NCBI GenBank assembly: GCA_011389515.1
Contig: JAABUA010000013.1
Location: forward strand, 1 to 58,611
DNA: 58,611 nucleotides
Direction: 5' to 3'
From: Desulfobacteraceae bacterium
Lineage (GTDB): Bacteria > Desulfobacterota > Desulfobacteria > Desulfobacterales > Desulfosalsimonadaceae
Shown: positions 34,420 to 43,213 of the stretch, one piece after another
How the letters are laid out: every line of letters begins with the position of its first letter
How positions within the stretch are numbered: position 1 is the first letter of the stretch
The notes under the pieces: generated by a model
Told to the model about the DNA's origin: nothing
The model's database searches: none
Seen by the model: the letters and a program-made list of their open reading frames with translations, nothing else
Program-made: the position numbers and the translations under genes

Positions 34420-35607
34420 TTGAACCTGATCAATCTTGACCATATTTCCGCTTCTCCTTTGCTGCCGGAGGTAAAGGAGATCATGATCGACGCGATCAAC
34501 AGCGATCTTCACAATCCGTCGAGCCAGCACCAGGCCGGGGAAGCGGCGGCGGAGCGAATGGAGGCCGCCCGGGAAAGCGTCCGGAGGCTTGTGGGCGCCG
34601 CGGATAGCAAGGAAATCGTTTTTACCTCGGGGGGAACGGAATCGGTTAACCATGCCATAAAAGGCACCGCACTGGCCAACCGAAACAAGGGAAACCACAT
34701 CATAACCACGAATATCGAGCACAATGCGGTGATTCGAAGCCTGAAGCGACTATCCAGCGAAGGATTCAAGGTGACGTCGCTGCCGGTGGATGAAACGGGA
34801 AGGGTTGATCCGGACGACGTGGGCAAAGCTATCACGGACAAAACGTTTCTGATTTCAGTGATGCACAGCAATAATGAAACCGGCACCATTCAACCCATAA
34901 AGGAAATCGGGGCAATCGCCCGGGAAAAGAAAGTGCTTTTCCACAGCGATGCGGTCGATTCGGTCGGCGTCGTGCCCGTTGATGTGGATGAGCTGAACGT
35001 CGATCTGCTCAGTTTCGGATCCAACCGTTTTTATGGCCCTCACGGTGTCGGCGGATTGTATGTAAGAAAAGGGACCCGCATTTTCCCTCTTCTTGAAGGG
35101 GGCGTTCAGGAGCATAACAAAAGAGGGGGAACGGAAAATCTGATTGGCATCATTGGGATGGGAAAAGCAGCGGAGTTTGCGGTAAAGGATATGGATGCAC
35201 GCAGGACGCATCTTCTGGAGCTCAAAAAGTATATTCTTGAGAGTCTCCCGAATTATATTGATGAATACCTTATCAATACAAATCTTTCATACAGCCTGCC
35301 AGACCTGCTGAATGTCTCCCTTAAGTACATCGAAGGGGAAAGCGTGATGCTCATGTTGGATGGTGACGATGTTGCGGTTTCCACAAAGTCCGCCTGCGCA
35401 ACGGGTTCTCTCAGGGCTTCGCATGTTTTGATGTCGTTGGGCCTGAGTCATGCAGATGCACAGGGGACGGTTGTTCTTTCCTGGGGGATAGATAACACCC
35501 GGGAGGATATCGACCGGTTTCTCGCGTCGCTTGCCGAATCCCTCAAAACACTTCGAGACATGTCACCGCTTTACAAGAATCATTCAAACAAAACGCCAAC
35601 GGAATAA
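34420..35607 (+). CDS. NifS/IscS-like aminotransferase class V protein lacking the PLP lysine
   Basis: 395 aa of the cysteine desulfurase fold. TTG start behind AGAGGTGGTG. Kept: H101 (IEHNAV), NNETGTIQPI, D177 (HSDAV) and the sulfur-relay Cys, C326 in KSACATGSL. Changed: the segment that should read S-x-H-K before Y-G-P is SNRFYGP, so the Schiff-base Lys is Arg203 and the preceding His is Asn202; the Gln near the PLP is Asp180. Cysteine desulfurases use that Lys to hold PLP; without it normal desulfurase chemistry is not expected. It is coupled to the IscU homologue, so it may still be a sulfur carrier or a structural partner, or use another mechanism. A terminator follows at 35623-35660. 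Confidence 0.88.
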   Translation: MNLINLDHISASPLLPEVKEIMIDAINSDLHNPSSQHQAGEAAAERMEAARESVRRLVGAADSKEIVFTSGGTESVNHAIKGTALANRNKGNHIITTNIEHNAVIRSLKRLSSEGFKVTSLPVDETGRVDPDDVGKAITDKTFLISVMHSNNETGTIQPIKEIGAIAREKKVLFHSDAVDSVGVVPVDVDELNVDLLSFGSNRFYGPHGVGGLYVRKGTRIFPLLEGGVQEHNKRGGTENLIGIIGMGKAAEFAVKDMDARRTHLLELKKYILESLPNYIDEYLINTNLSYSLPDLLNVSLKYIEGESVMLMLDGDDVAVSTKSACATGSLRASHVLMSLGLSHADAQGTVVLSWGIDNTREDIDRFLASLAESLKTLRDMSPLYKNHSNKTPTE

Positions 35608-35622
35608 ACGCGGCTGAAAAAA

Positions 35623-35660
35623 GCACGGGGAAACCATTATGTGGATTCCCCGTGCCTTTT
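35623..35660. terminator. Bidirectional intrinsic terminator
   Basis: GCACGGGGAA (35623-35632) pairs with TTCCCCGTGC (35646-35655), followed by CTTTT, and preceded by AAAAAA. Lies between the nifS-like stop and the convergent small zinc-ribbon gene, so it can serve both strands. Confidence 0.75.
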
Positions 35661-35701
35661 ATGCTGCTGTCTGCACCGGATTGATTTTTTGTAAACCCCT
35701 G

Positions 35702-35920
35702 TTATCGCGGTTCCTTGCTTCCGCCGGTTCCTTCGATGCTGCATTGGGTGAAATCAACGGACTTATTGCAATCCGGACATTTATGCGGGCGATCAAATTC
35801 ATCCGAGAAAATTTCGATTTCTGCACCGCATTCCGGGCATTTGCATGTAAATGCGCTCAGGCTTTTGAAAGACTGAAAGCCCGGGCAATGCTGTGGTGTC
35901 GTACTGCTATGAGATGTCAT
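35702..35920 (-). CDS. Small zinc-ribbon protein (72 aa)
   Basis: A 72-aa protein with a well-formed Cys motif: CPGF, then CKCPECG and, some 16 residues later, CPDC, the spacing of a treble-clef or zinc-ribbon finger; the middle is acidic. No homologue recognised by name. Genes of this type are common as small cytoplasmic proteins of unknown role in Desulfobacterota. It faces the nifS-like gene across the bidirectional terminator and is followed upstream by a 400-bp region without a gene. The Cys layout and the terminator context support a real gene. Confidence 0.6.
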   Translation of the reverse strand: MTSHSSTTPQHCPGFQSFKSLSAFTCKCPECGAEIEIFSDEFDRPHKCPDCNKSVDFTQCSIEGTGGSKEPR

Positions 35921-35999
35921 CTGTTTCCTCCTTCAAGTGAGTGTTTCGCGTTACGGTGGTAGAACCCATCAAAACATTCGGATTTCGGTTCAAGATCGC

Positions 36000-36062
36000 G
36001 GCGGCGTCTTATTTCAAACCGCAGACATAGAGTTTGTCTGCAGTTTGAAATAAGACGCCGCC
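36000..36062. repeat. 28-bp stem inverted repeat
   Basis: GGCGGCGTCTTATTTCAAAC at 36000 pairs with GTTTGAAATAAGACGCCGCC ending at 36062; the full arms are 28 nt with one mismatch and a 7-nt loop. No poly-T follows, so it is not a classical terminator. It stands alone in the region between the small zinc-ribbon gene and nadA. Possibly a repeat family member; no second copy was seen in this window. Confidence 0.7.
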
Positions 36063-36245
36063 AAAGATATTGGGCCATAAGACAATGTTGAGATAGATTC
36101 TACTGAATATGAACTAAATATAAACCCCATGCCGGGACGATACAAATAAAAATTCCCGAAATTTTTTTCCAGGCCGTTTTATTTTGCGCCATCTATCGTG
36201 TTACCATAGAAAATCAACAGGGAGTTTTGTTCAACCATAAACCAG

Positions 36246-36309
36246 TTTTCCGGGGTTGTCATTGTCACGGGGGGGTCTTACTTTGTTCATATCGGCTACC
36301 CCCGGAAAA
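36246..36309 (+). promoter_or_regulatory. Possible structured leader of nadA
   Basis: TTTTCCGGGG (36246-36255) pairs with CCCCGGAAAA (36300-36309) around 44 nt, ending 28 bp before the nadA start. It contains an extra G-run (GGGGGGG) that could also pair with the C-run. It fits no riboswitch class I recognise. Confidence 0.3.
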
Positions 36310-36337
36310 ACCAGAACGATAAAACAGCGAGAGAACA

Positions 36338-37420
36338 ATGTCTTTATCCAAATACGAGCCGGATCAGTTTCCGGACATTACATCGATTCACGTGCCCGAT
36401 CATCCGTTTTGGCCTTCGCTTTCCGATGCTGAAAAAGACGGCCTCATCAGGGATATTACAGCCATGCTGGCAGAGCAGAACGGTGTTCTGGTGGCGCATT
36501 ATTATACCCATGCCGATCTTCAGGCGCTTGCGGAAGAGACAGGCGGATGTGTAGCGGATTCCCTGGAAATGGCCAGGTTCGGGACCCGTCAAAAAGCCCG
36601 GACCCTGGTTGTCGCAGGTGTACGGTTCATGGGAGAGACGGCCAAGATCCTGAATCCTGAAAAAAGGGTTATCATGCCCGATTTTTCAGCCACGTGCAGC
36701 CTGGACGAGGCCTGCCCCGCGCAACCGTTTATTGATTTCTGTGACCAGCATCCGGGTTATACGGTGGTGGTTTACGCAAACACCAGTGCGCGGGTGAAAG
36801 CGAGGGCCGATTGGGTGGTGACATCCGGTATTGCGGTGCCGCTTATAAAGCACCTCGCCGCGCGGGGGGAAAAAATTCTCTGGGCACCGGACAAGCACCT
36901 GGGAAGTTACCTGCAGCAGGCCACGGGCGCAGATATGCTGTTATGGCCCGGTTCCTGCGTGGTACACGAAGAATTTAAGTCTGTTGCCCTTTTCAGGCTT
37001 GCGAAACTGCATCCGGATGCGGCGATTTTGGTCCACCCGGAATCCCCGGAAAGCATCATCCAACAGGCCGATGTCGTGGGCTCTACAACCGCGTTGATCA
37101 ATGCGGTATCCACCATGCCCAACCGGAAATTCATCGTGGCAACGGACAAAGGGATTTTTTACAAGATGCGGCAGGCGGCTCCGGATAAAATGCTCATTGA
37201 AGCGCCCACGGTAGGCGAGGGGGCAACATGCCAGGCCTGTGCGGAATGTCCGTGGATGGGGTTAAACAGCCTGCAGAGTCTTGCTGAAAGCCTGAAAACA
37301 GGTAAAAATGAAATTTTTATCGAACCTGCAATACGCGAGCAGGCGGTGGTTCCGATCCGTCGGATGCTTGATTTTGCCGAGGGTCTGAAAAAGGGGCGCA
37401 GCATCAAAAATGACGACTGA
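36338..37420 (+). CDS. nadA: Quinolinate synthase
   Basis: 360 aa, the standard bacterial type. Condenses iminoaspartate with dihydroxyacetone phosphate to quinolinate on the way to NAD. The three [4Fe-4S] ligands are visible: CSLDEAC near 124-130, GSCVVHEEF near 208-216 and CQACAECPW near 295-303. The oxygen-sensitive cluster fits an anaerobe. No nadB or nadC is next to it. Its end overlaps the MoxR start by 11 bp (ATGACGACTGA), which couples it to an unrelated-looking downstream trio. Confidence 0.94.
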   Translation: MSLSKYEPDQFPDITSIHVPDHPFWPSLSDAEKDGLIRDITAMLAEQNGVLVAHYYTHADLQALAEETGGCVADSLEMARFGTRQKARTLVVAGVRFMGETAKILNPEKRVIMPDFSATCSLDEACPAQPFIDFCDQHPGYTVVVYANTSARVKARADWVVTSGIAVPLIKHLAARGEKILWAPDKHLGSYLQQATGADMLLWPGSCVVHEEFKSVALFRLAKLHPDAAILVHPESPESIIQQADVVGSTTALINAVSTMPNRKFIVATDKGIFYKMRQAAPDKMLIEAPTVGEGATCQACAECPWMGLNSLQSLAESLKTGKNEIFIEPAIREQAVVPIRRMLDFAEGLKKGRSIKNDD

Positions 37421-38330
37421 GCGGTTTGAACATATTGTCGAGCGAGTCAGCGGTGTGATTCTCGGAAAAAAGCCGCAGATCCGGCTGGCGTTGGCGTGTC
37501 TTTTTGCCGGGGGGCATCTGTTGATCGAGGACCGGCCCGGCATTGGAAAAACCACGCTCGCCAAAGCGCTTGCCAGGTGTCTGGGTCTTGCATTTCAGCG
37601 GGTCCAGTTCACCTCGGACATGCTTCCGGGAGACATCCTGGGTGTTTCCATTTTTGACCAGAACGCGGGGAGCTTCTCTTTTCATCCCGGTCCCATATTC
37701 ACCCAGGTTCTTCTTGTGGATGAAATCAACCGGGGAATGCCCAAAACCCAGAGCGCGCTTCTTGAGGCCATGGAAGAGGGGCAGGTAACCGTGGAAGGGG
37801 AAACCCGCAGATTAATCCCTCCTTTTTTCGTTATCGCCACGCAAAATCCCCTTGAATATGCCGGCACATTCCCGCTTCCGGAGTCTCAGATGGACCGCTT
37901 CCTGATGCGCATTAATGTGGGGTATCCGGGCCGCAGCGCTGAAAAAGCGATTCTCCAGGGGGGCGGTACGCAAAAGAAACTCTCCGGAATAAAACCGTGC
38001 ATGACCAAGGAGGATGTGACAGAAATACAGGAAAAGATCAGCGCGGTGCATCTGTCGGACACTTTTCTCGAGTACCTTCAGAATATTGTTCATTATACGC
38101 GCAATTCGCCTCATTTTCATATCGGGCTTTCTCCAAGGGCGGGCATTGCCCTTGCCATGGCTGCCCGTTCATGGGCGTACATGCACGGCAGGGAATATGC
38201 TGTACCGGAAGATTTGAAAAAGGTGCTTTTTCAGGTAGCCGGACACAGGCTTCGCAGCAGAAACGATCGAATGGAAATCCAGGAAGCCCGCCTGATGACC
38301 CTTTTTTCAGAAGTCCCGGTTCCGGTATAA
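37410..38330 (+). CDS. MoxR-family AAA+ ATPase
   Basis: 306 aa. Walker [14 protein letters not shown] (about 46-58), Walker [10 protein letters not shown] and sensor [23 protein letters not shown], then the MoxR lid domain with [12 protein letters not shown]. MoxR ATPases act as chaperones that load metal or remodel partners, often with DUF58/VWA proteins; here a DUF58 and a transglutaminase-like protein follow directly, the standard trio whose biological role is usually unknown. Overlap with nadA suggests coupled translation. Confidence 0.9.
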   Translation: MTTERFEHIVERVSGVILGKKPQIRLALACLFAGGHLLIEDRPGIGKTTLAKALARCLGLAFQRVQFTSDMLPGDILGVSIFDQNAGSFSFHPGPIFTQVLLVDEINRGMPKTQSALLEAMEEGQVTVEGETRRLIPPFFVIATQNPLEYAGTFPLPESQMDRFLMRINVGYPGRSAEKAILQGGGTQKKLSGIKPCMTKEDVTEIQEKISAVHLSDTFLEYLQNIVHYTRNSPHFHIGLSPRAGIALAMAARSWAYMHGREYAVPEDLKKVLFQVAGHRLRSRNDRMEIQEARLMTLFSEVPVPV

Positions 38331-38349
38331 TAAGGGAAAAAGTGCTGCT

Positions 38350-39285
38350 ATGGTTTTCAGGTCCAAAAAACGGTCAATCCTTCCCATGGTGCTTGACCGT
38401 CAACGGGTCTATATATTTCCAACCCGTCATGGTATTGTCTTTATCATGGTTTTGATCGCCATGCTCGCCGGTTCCATCAACTACAATAATAATCTCGGCT
38501 TTATGCTTGTTTTTCTGCTGGGCGGCATTTCCCTTGTTTCCATGATCCATACCTACCGGAACATCCTTGGACTTCAGGTGCTGTCAGTGACTGCAGGCCC
38601 TGTTTTTGCAGGACACGATGCCGTGTTCAATATCTCCCTGCGCACAGGACGTCATGTCAGGAAAGCCATTTCCGTATTTGCCGACAAAAGGCAGAGCGCA
38701 TCAAAAGACTTCAAAGTCAATGACCATGAAACGGTTTCTGCAGCGGTGCCGACGCTTCGCCGGGGGCGTTTGCGCCCCGGGTCCTTTACCGTGTCCACGG
38801 TCTACCCCCTTGGACTTTTCAGTGCATGGACGGTGTTCCACCCGGAAAAGGATTGCATTGTATATCCTGCCCCGATGACCGGTGCGATGATACCTTCCGA
38901 TCAACATCCCGGAAAAACCGATCGGAAGCGAGGTTTCGTTTCCGGGGCAGAGGATTACAGCGGATTGAAACCCTACCAGCCCGGAGATTCGTTCCGACAC
39001 ATTGCATGGAAAGCGCTTTCGCGAGGGCAGGGCGTTTTTACAAAGGATTTTGATGGCGCAGCGAGGCGATCTACCCTTGTCTTCGATTTCAGAAAAATAC
39101 CGGCCAGTGACACGGAAGCCCGTTTGTCGAAGCTATGCAGCATGATTCTTCAGGCAAACAGGGAAAACATGCAATACGGCCTTGTGCTTCCGGGGAAAAC
39201 CATATCCCCGGGAAGTGGAGACGCCCACATGCATCAATGTTTAAAAGCCTTGGCGGTTTTTACAGAAGACGATTCCAATGGATGA
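38350..39285 (+). CDS. DUF58 domain protein
   Basis: 311 aa. Two membrane segments near 36-54 and 58-75, then a beta-rich part and the DUF58 signature (GAEDYSGLKPYQPGDSFRHI-type, near 200-220) with WKALSRG following. DUF58 proteins pair with MoxR ATPases and carry a truncated VWA-like fold. Starts 20 bp after the MoxR gene; the transglutaminase gene starts inside its stop (8-bp overlap). Confidence 0.85.
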   Translation: MVFRSKKRSILPMVLDRQRVYIFPTRHGIVFIMVLIAMLAGSINYNNNLGFMLVFLLGGISLVSMIHTYRNILGLQVLSVTAGPVFAGHDAVFNISLRTGRHVRKAISVFADKRQSASKDFKVNDHETVSAAVPTLRRGRLRPGSFTVSTVYPLGLFSAWTVFHPEKDCIVYPAPMTGAMIPSDQHPGKTDRKRGFVSGAEDYSGLKPYQPGDSFRHIAWKALSRGQGVFTKDFDGAARRSTLVFDFRKIPASDTEARLSKLCSMILQANRENMQYGLVLPGKTISPGSGDAHMHQCLKALAVFTEDDSNG

Positions 39286-41299
39286 CAAGAAGGAATATAT
39301 TCCGTCCATACTTCTGGCGCTTTTTGTCGCCATGCTCCCCCATTTGACAGACCTTCCCCTGTGGGTTGTCGTTTGGTGCGCATTCATGTGGGCCTATGTG
39401 CTGGTTTGCATGAAGTACAATCGCCCGCCTCCGGGCCGTCTGGTACGGAACCTGCTTGCCGTAATCGGCATCGTCGGGCTGCTTCTTACCTATCGCATCC
39501 GGATTGATGCAAGCGCCTATATCAGTCTTCTGGCGCTGATGGCGGCAATAAAGCCGCTTGAAATATCGACGCACCGGGACAGGATGATCACTGTCTTTCT
39601 GGCCTATTTTATTGTTATCACAAGCCTTTTGCAGTCAGAAACCCTCCTGGCTGCCGTGTACATGTTTATATCCGTGCTTGTCACCACAGCGGTCCTGGTT
39701 CATATCAACGATCCTGAAGGCCGCCTCCGGGATCAATTCCGCTTGAGCGCAATCATCCTGGCCCAGGCGGTGCCGGTCATGCTGGCCCTTTTTTTTCTTT
39801 TCCCGAGAATGGAAGGGAGCCTTGTGGGATTTACCCGTTCGGGCAGCGGGATTACCGGTTTTTCAGAAACGTTGAGACCGGGAGGGGTTTCCCGCCTGGT
39901 GGAAGACAACTCGGTTGCCTTCCGGGTGGAATTCGAAGCGGATATTCCGGATGTTCATCATCTTTACTGGCGGGGCATTGTTTTCGTTCATTTCGACGGG
40001 ACTTCCTGGCGTTACGAAAGAAGACTGCGTGAAGCAGCGGATCCCGCGGGAATGGCTGATCATGCGTCAACGTACCGGGTGACACTGGAACCACACCACA
40101 GTCGCTGGCTATTTGCCATGGACTTCCCGGTACAGATACCGGATTCCGGCAGAATGCACGATGATTTTACCGTTACATCCCAGAGCCCTGTTTCTCGTAC
40201 GATGCGGTATGAAATGAAATCCGATATAAGGGATCATACGGGTGAAACGGATTTTCCGGGAGATGCATACATCCGGCTCCCCGTGTCCGGCAACCCGGAA
40301 AGCAGGACGCTTGCCAAGCGTTTGTCTGCCAATAAAACCGACACGGCGGATATCGTCAATAGCGTGCTGAATTATTTCAGGGACCATGATTTTGTATATA
40401 CATTGACGCCCCCTCTGGCCGGGAGAAATCCGGTGGACGATTTTCTTTTTGAGTCCCGTCGCGGGTATTGCGAACACTATGCATCGGCCTTTGCTTTTTT
40501 GATGCGATCCGCCGGTGTTCCGGCCAGAGTTGTTGGCGGCTACCAGGGCGGAGAGATCAATCCATACGGCAACTACCTTATCGTCCGCCAGTCTTATGCC
40601 CATGCGTGGACCGAAGTGTGGGATCAGGATAGAGGCTGGCTCCGGGTCGATCCGACCAATGTCGTTTCACCCGGCAGAATCGCCTCCGGTCCGGAAGGCG
40701 GTCTCGCCCCCGGTGAGCTTGCGGGTTTTGCGGACAAATACCTGGCGCCGTTTTCCGCTTTTATCCGTCAGGCCAGGTATGGGTGGGACGCGTTTTCAAA
40801 GAACTGGCAAGCCTGGTTTGAAGGGTATTCATACGAACAGCAAAAAGCGTTTCTCGAACGGCTTGGGATATCCTATTCCTACCTTACCGGGCCGCTGTTG
40901 CTTCTCATGGCAGGTATTTTTTCGGTTTTTCTGTTTATCGGTGCCTATCTTTTCCTCCAGTTGCGCGGAAAAACGGAACTTCCCGATAACGTGAAAAAAC
41001 GCTATAAGCAGTTTTTACAGAAGATGTCCCGCGCGGGTGTTGAAAAGCGGCCCGGAGAAGGTCCGGTCGAATTTGCCGAAAAAGCCTCTTGCACCCGGCC
41101 TGACCTGGAATCTTTTGTGCGCGAAATCACGGATTTGTACATCATGCTGCGGTACTCGCCAATCCCCGGTGATGACGCGTATTTGCGCTTTGAAAAGGCC
41201 GTGAAGAAGTTTGCCCCGATGCCGATGCGGAAAAAACAAAACCGCTCAACCGTAAAAGGCGCAAAGCATACGGATATAAAGAAATATAAGAAAATATAA
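39278..41299 (+). CDS. TgpA-type membrane transglutaminase-like protein
   Basis: 673 aa. About six membrane helices in the first 190 residues, a large periplasmic segment, then a transglutaminase core: RRGYCEHYASAFAFLMRSAG (catalytic Cys), AGVPARVVGGYQGG, YAHAWTEVW (His) and WLRVDPT (Asp), so the Cys-His-Asp triad is complete; a last helix near 545-565 and a cytoplasmic tail of about 100 residues follow. With MoxR and DUF58 it forms a unit often of cell-envelope interest. The C1 foldback element begins 15 bp after its stop. Confidence 0.88.
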   Translation: MDDKKEYIPSILLALFVAMLPHLTDLPLWVVVWCAFMWAYVLVCMKYNRPPPGRLVRNLLAVIGIVGLLLTYRIRIDASAYISLLALMAAIKPLEISTHRDRMITVFLAYFIVITSLLQSETLLAAVYMFISVLVTTAVLVHINDPEGRLRDQFRLSAIILAQAVPVMLALFFLFPRMEGSLVGFTRSGSGITGFSETLRPGGVSRLVEDNSVAFRVEFEADIPDVHHLYWRGIVFVHFDGTSWRYERRLREAADPAGMADHASTYRVTLEPHHSRWLFAMDFPVQIPDSGRMHDDFTVTSQSPVSRTMRYEMKSDIRDHTGETDFPGDAYIRLPVSGNPESRTLAKRLSANKTDTADIVNSVLNYFRDHDFVYTLTPPLAGRNPVDDFLFESRRGYCEHYASAFAFLMRSAGVPARVVGGYQGGEINPYGNYLIVRQSYAHAWTEVWDQDRGWLRVDPTNVVSPGRIASGPEGGLAPGELAGFADKYLAPFSAFIRQARYGWDAFSKNWQAWFEGYSYEQQKAFLERLGISYSYLTGPLLLLMAGIFSVFLFIGAYLFLQLRGKTELPDNVKKRYKQFLQKMSRAGVEKRPGEGPVEFAEKASCTRPDLESFVREITDLYIMLRYSPIPGDDAYLRFEKAVKKFAPMPMRKKQNRSTVKGAKHTDIKKYKKI

Positions 41300-41314
41300 G
41301 AAAAGGAGAAATAA

Positions 41315-41511
41315 GGTTCAATTTCATTTGGGGGTGTGGGGTGCTTTCCTTGGCGACTGTGAGCGATTGGGATCGCTCTATGGCTCATTTCACAACATCC
41401 TGCAATCAAAACCAATGCAGGATTTTTTGCTCCACTTCGCCAAGAGCGATCGACAATCACTCCCAATGTCGCCCACGGGCAGCAACCCCCCACCCCCAAA
41501 TGAAATTGGTC
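41315..41511 (+). repeat. Twin foldback element C1 (~197 bp)
   Basis: Starts GGTTCAATTTCATTT and ends AAATGAAATTGGTC. Outer arms run CATTTGGGGGTGTGGGG against CCCCCACCCCCAAATG; cores GGCGACTG, CTCTATGGCT and CTTCGCCAAGAGCGATC; central hairpin CCTGCA / TGCAGG. Nearly identical to the reverse complement of B2. First of the inverted pair with C2; 15 bp after the transglutaminase stop. Confidence 0.85.
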
Positions 41512-41650
41512 ATTTTATAGATCGCAACAATGGTGTTTTCTGTGTTGGCATCTTGTTTTTTCGAAATCGCAATCGTAATCGAAATCGGTTTTGGCACACA
41601 TACTAATTTTGGATTTTTGTATAGACACGATAAATATTTCCGCAGCATAT

Positions 41651-41719
41651 GACCCCGTAGGGGCACCCCTTGCGGGTGCCCGGAATCAGGGCACCCGCAA
41701 GGGGTGCCCCTACGGGGTC
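41651..41719. repeat. Perfect 31-bp inverted repeat in the C1-C2 spacer
   Basis: Left arm 41651-41681 begins GACCCCGTAGGGGCACCCC, right arm 41689-41719 ends GGGGTGCCCCTACGGGGTC; the arms are perfectly complementary over 31 bp with a 7-nt loop. Each arm also contains an internal GGGCACCC/GGGTGCCC palindrome. Related GTAGGGGC-type repeats are, from memory, dispersed in other bacterial genomes, so this may be an independent repeat that inserted in the spacer. Confidence 0.9.
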
Positions 41720-41764
41720 CTCTTGATCATCATGTCTATTGATACATGCAAAGAATTGTAAAAT

Positions 41765-41986
41765 GATCAATTTCCTTATGAACGGGGGATGGTGTTGCGT
41801 GAAAGCAACATTGGGAGGACATGGCAGACCGCTTATGGCGAAGATACGCCAGGCGGCCTGAATTGTTTGAGTCACGCCATCGGCGGGATGAGTTTTCAGG
41901 ACGCGGCGGATCGAGCCATAGAGCGGTCGCCAGGTTCTCACAGTTGCGGAACGCAATACTATCCCCCGTTTAGAGGAAATTGAACC
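41765..41986 (-). repeat. Twin foldback element C2 (~222 bp), inverted relative to C1
   Basis: Starts GATCAATTTCC and ends GGAAATTGAACC. Outer arms carry GAACGGGGGATGGTGTTGCG against CGCAATACTATCCCCCGTTT, unlike C1. The cores GGCGAAG, GAGCCATAGAGCG and CACAGTTGC are kept. Loop CCTGAATTGTTTGAG resembles A2. Its end is 25 bp before the TTG start of the next gene and 11 bp before that gene's ribosome-binding site. Confidence 0.82.
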
Positions 41987-42011
41987 GTTAACATGGTAAG
42001 GAGAATGCCGG

Positions 42012-43181
42012 TTGAAACGGATTTTCAGAACTCTTTTCGGGGAAAACCCTGAAAAAGAGGCGCAACGGAAAAAACGGGGGGAGACGGCACCTCTTATGGG
42101 TCCGGCTGTTGCACAGGTCGAGGTGACCACCCGATGCAACTTCAAATGTACGATGTGCCCGCGGACCTATTATTCCGGCGAAAAAAACCGGGATTTTTCA
42201 TGGGATCTGTTTGAAAAATTATCGGCATTTTTTCCGAAACTGGAACTGGTTCATCTCCAGGGGTGGGGGGAGCCCCTGCTGCATCCCCGTATTTTTGATA
42301 TGGCCGCCCTTGTCCGGCAGAAAAATGCCCGGGTCGCTTTTACCACCAACGGATCTCTTCTGCATGAAACGGCTATTGCCGAAATTCTGCGACTTCCCAT
42401 GCAGCACGTAACCGTTTCCATGGCCGGCGCCGATGCTTCGGTACATGATGCCATACGCGTGGGGTCGAGTTTTGATGCCCTTTTAGGCAACGTGGCAAAT
42501 CTTGTGGAGGCGAAAAAGAGGGCCAATCTGAAAGAACCGGTGGTGCATCTTTCCTATATGCTTACCCGCAATTCAATTGTGGATCTGTCGAAAATGGTCA
42601 GAAAAGCGCATGAAATTGGCGTTGACCGGCTTGTGACGCCCAACCTGGACTGCCCGGTAACCAAGAAAGAAGACGACAGCACGATATTCGGGTTCGATGT
42701 GCCGGACAGGGATTTTCAACACGCCATCGACGAAGCGCAGATTTTGGCAAACCAATTGAAATTCCGCTTAAACGTCTACCCCCTGAAACTCTCGGATGAA
42801 ATCCTGTGTTGCGAACTCAACCCGGTGAAACAGTTTTTTGTAAACGTCCACGGCGATGTCGCCCCATGTGCCTATGCAAGCGTGATGGGCCGGAGTGATT
42901 ATTGCCGTTATTTTTCAGGAGAAGAAGTGCCAACGTCGCCGCTTCTGTTTGGATCCCTGGCAACAGAAGACATCGATGAAATCTGGGGAAAAAAGGAATA
43001 CCGCCGTTTCCGGCTTGATTATCAAAACCGCATGCAGGCATACAACAACCTGTCTGTGAACCGGACAAGCATACACTCCATGTTTGCGCTGCAGGATTAT
43101 CTCCGGGAAATTGACTGCGTGCTGGCGGATCACCCGGTGCCCCGCTTCTGCAGGAAATGCTACAAGGCCTACGGCGCATGA
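42012..43181 (+). CDS. Radical SAM / SPASM domain protein
   Basis: 389 aa. TTG start eight bases after AAGGAG; the nearby ATG at 42005 is in another frame. Radical SAM cluster CNFKCTMC at about residues 42-49, TTNGSLL and a typical triose-phosphate barrel, then an auxiliary Cys region (CCEL near 263, CAYA near 280, CRKCYK at the C-terminus) characteristic of SPASM auxiliary clusters. Such enzymes modify peptides or small molecules. No peptide substrate gene or obvious partner is next to it. Substrate unknown. Confidence 0.85.
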   Translation: MKRIFRTLFGENPEKEAQRKKRGETAPLMGPAVAQVEVTTRCNFKCTMCPRTYYSGEKNRDFSWDLFEKLSAFFPKLELVHLQGWGEPLLHPRIFDMAALVRQKNARVAFTTNGSLLHETAIAEILRLPMQHVTVSMAGADASVHDAIRVGSSFDALLGNVANLVEAKKRANLKEPVVHLSYMLTRNSIVDLSKMVRKAHEIGVDRLVTPNLDCPVTKKEDDSTIFGFDVPDRDFQHAIDEAQILANQLKFRLNVYPLKLSDEILCCELNPVKQFFVNVHGDVAPCAYASVMGRSDYCRYFSGEEVPTSPLLFGSLATEDIDEIWGKKEYRRFRLDYQNRMQAYNNLSVNRTSIHSMFALQDYLREIDCVLADHPVPRFCRKCYKAYGA

Positions 43182-43213
43182 ACGATATTTTTCAGAAAGC
43201 CGCCTGAAAATAA

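Noticed and set aside
36246-36309. Known NAD-sensing riboswitch upstream of nadA
   Set aside because: The stem and G-run do not match the classes I can recall; recorded only as a possible structure.
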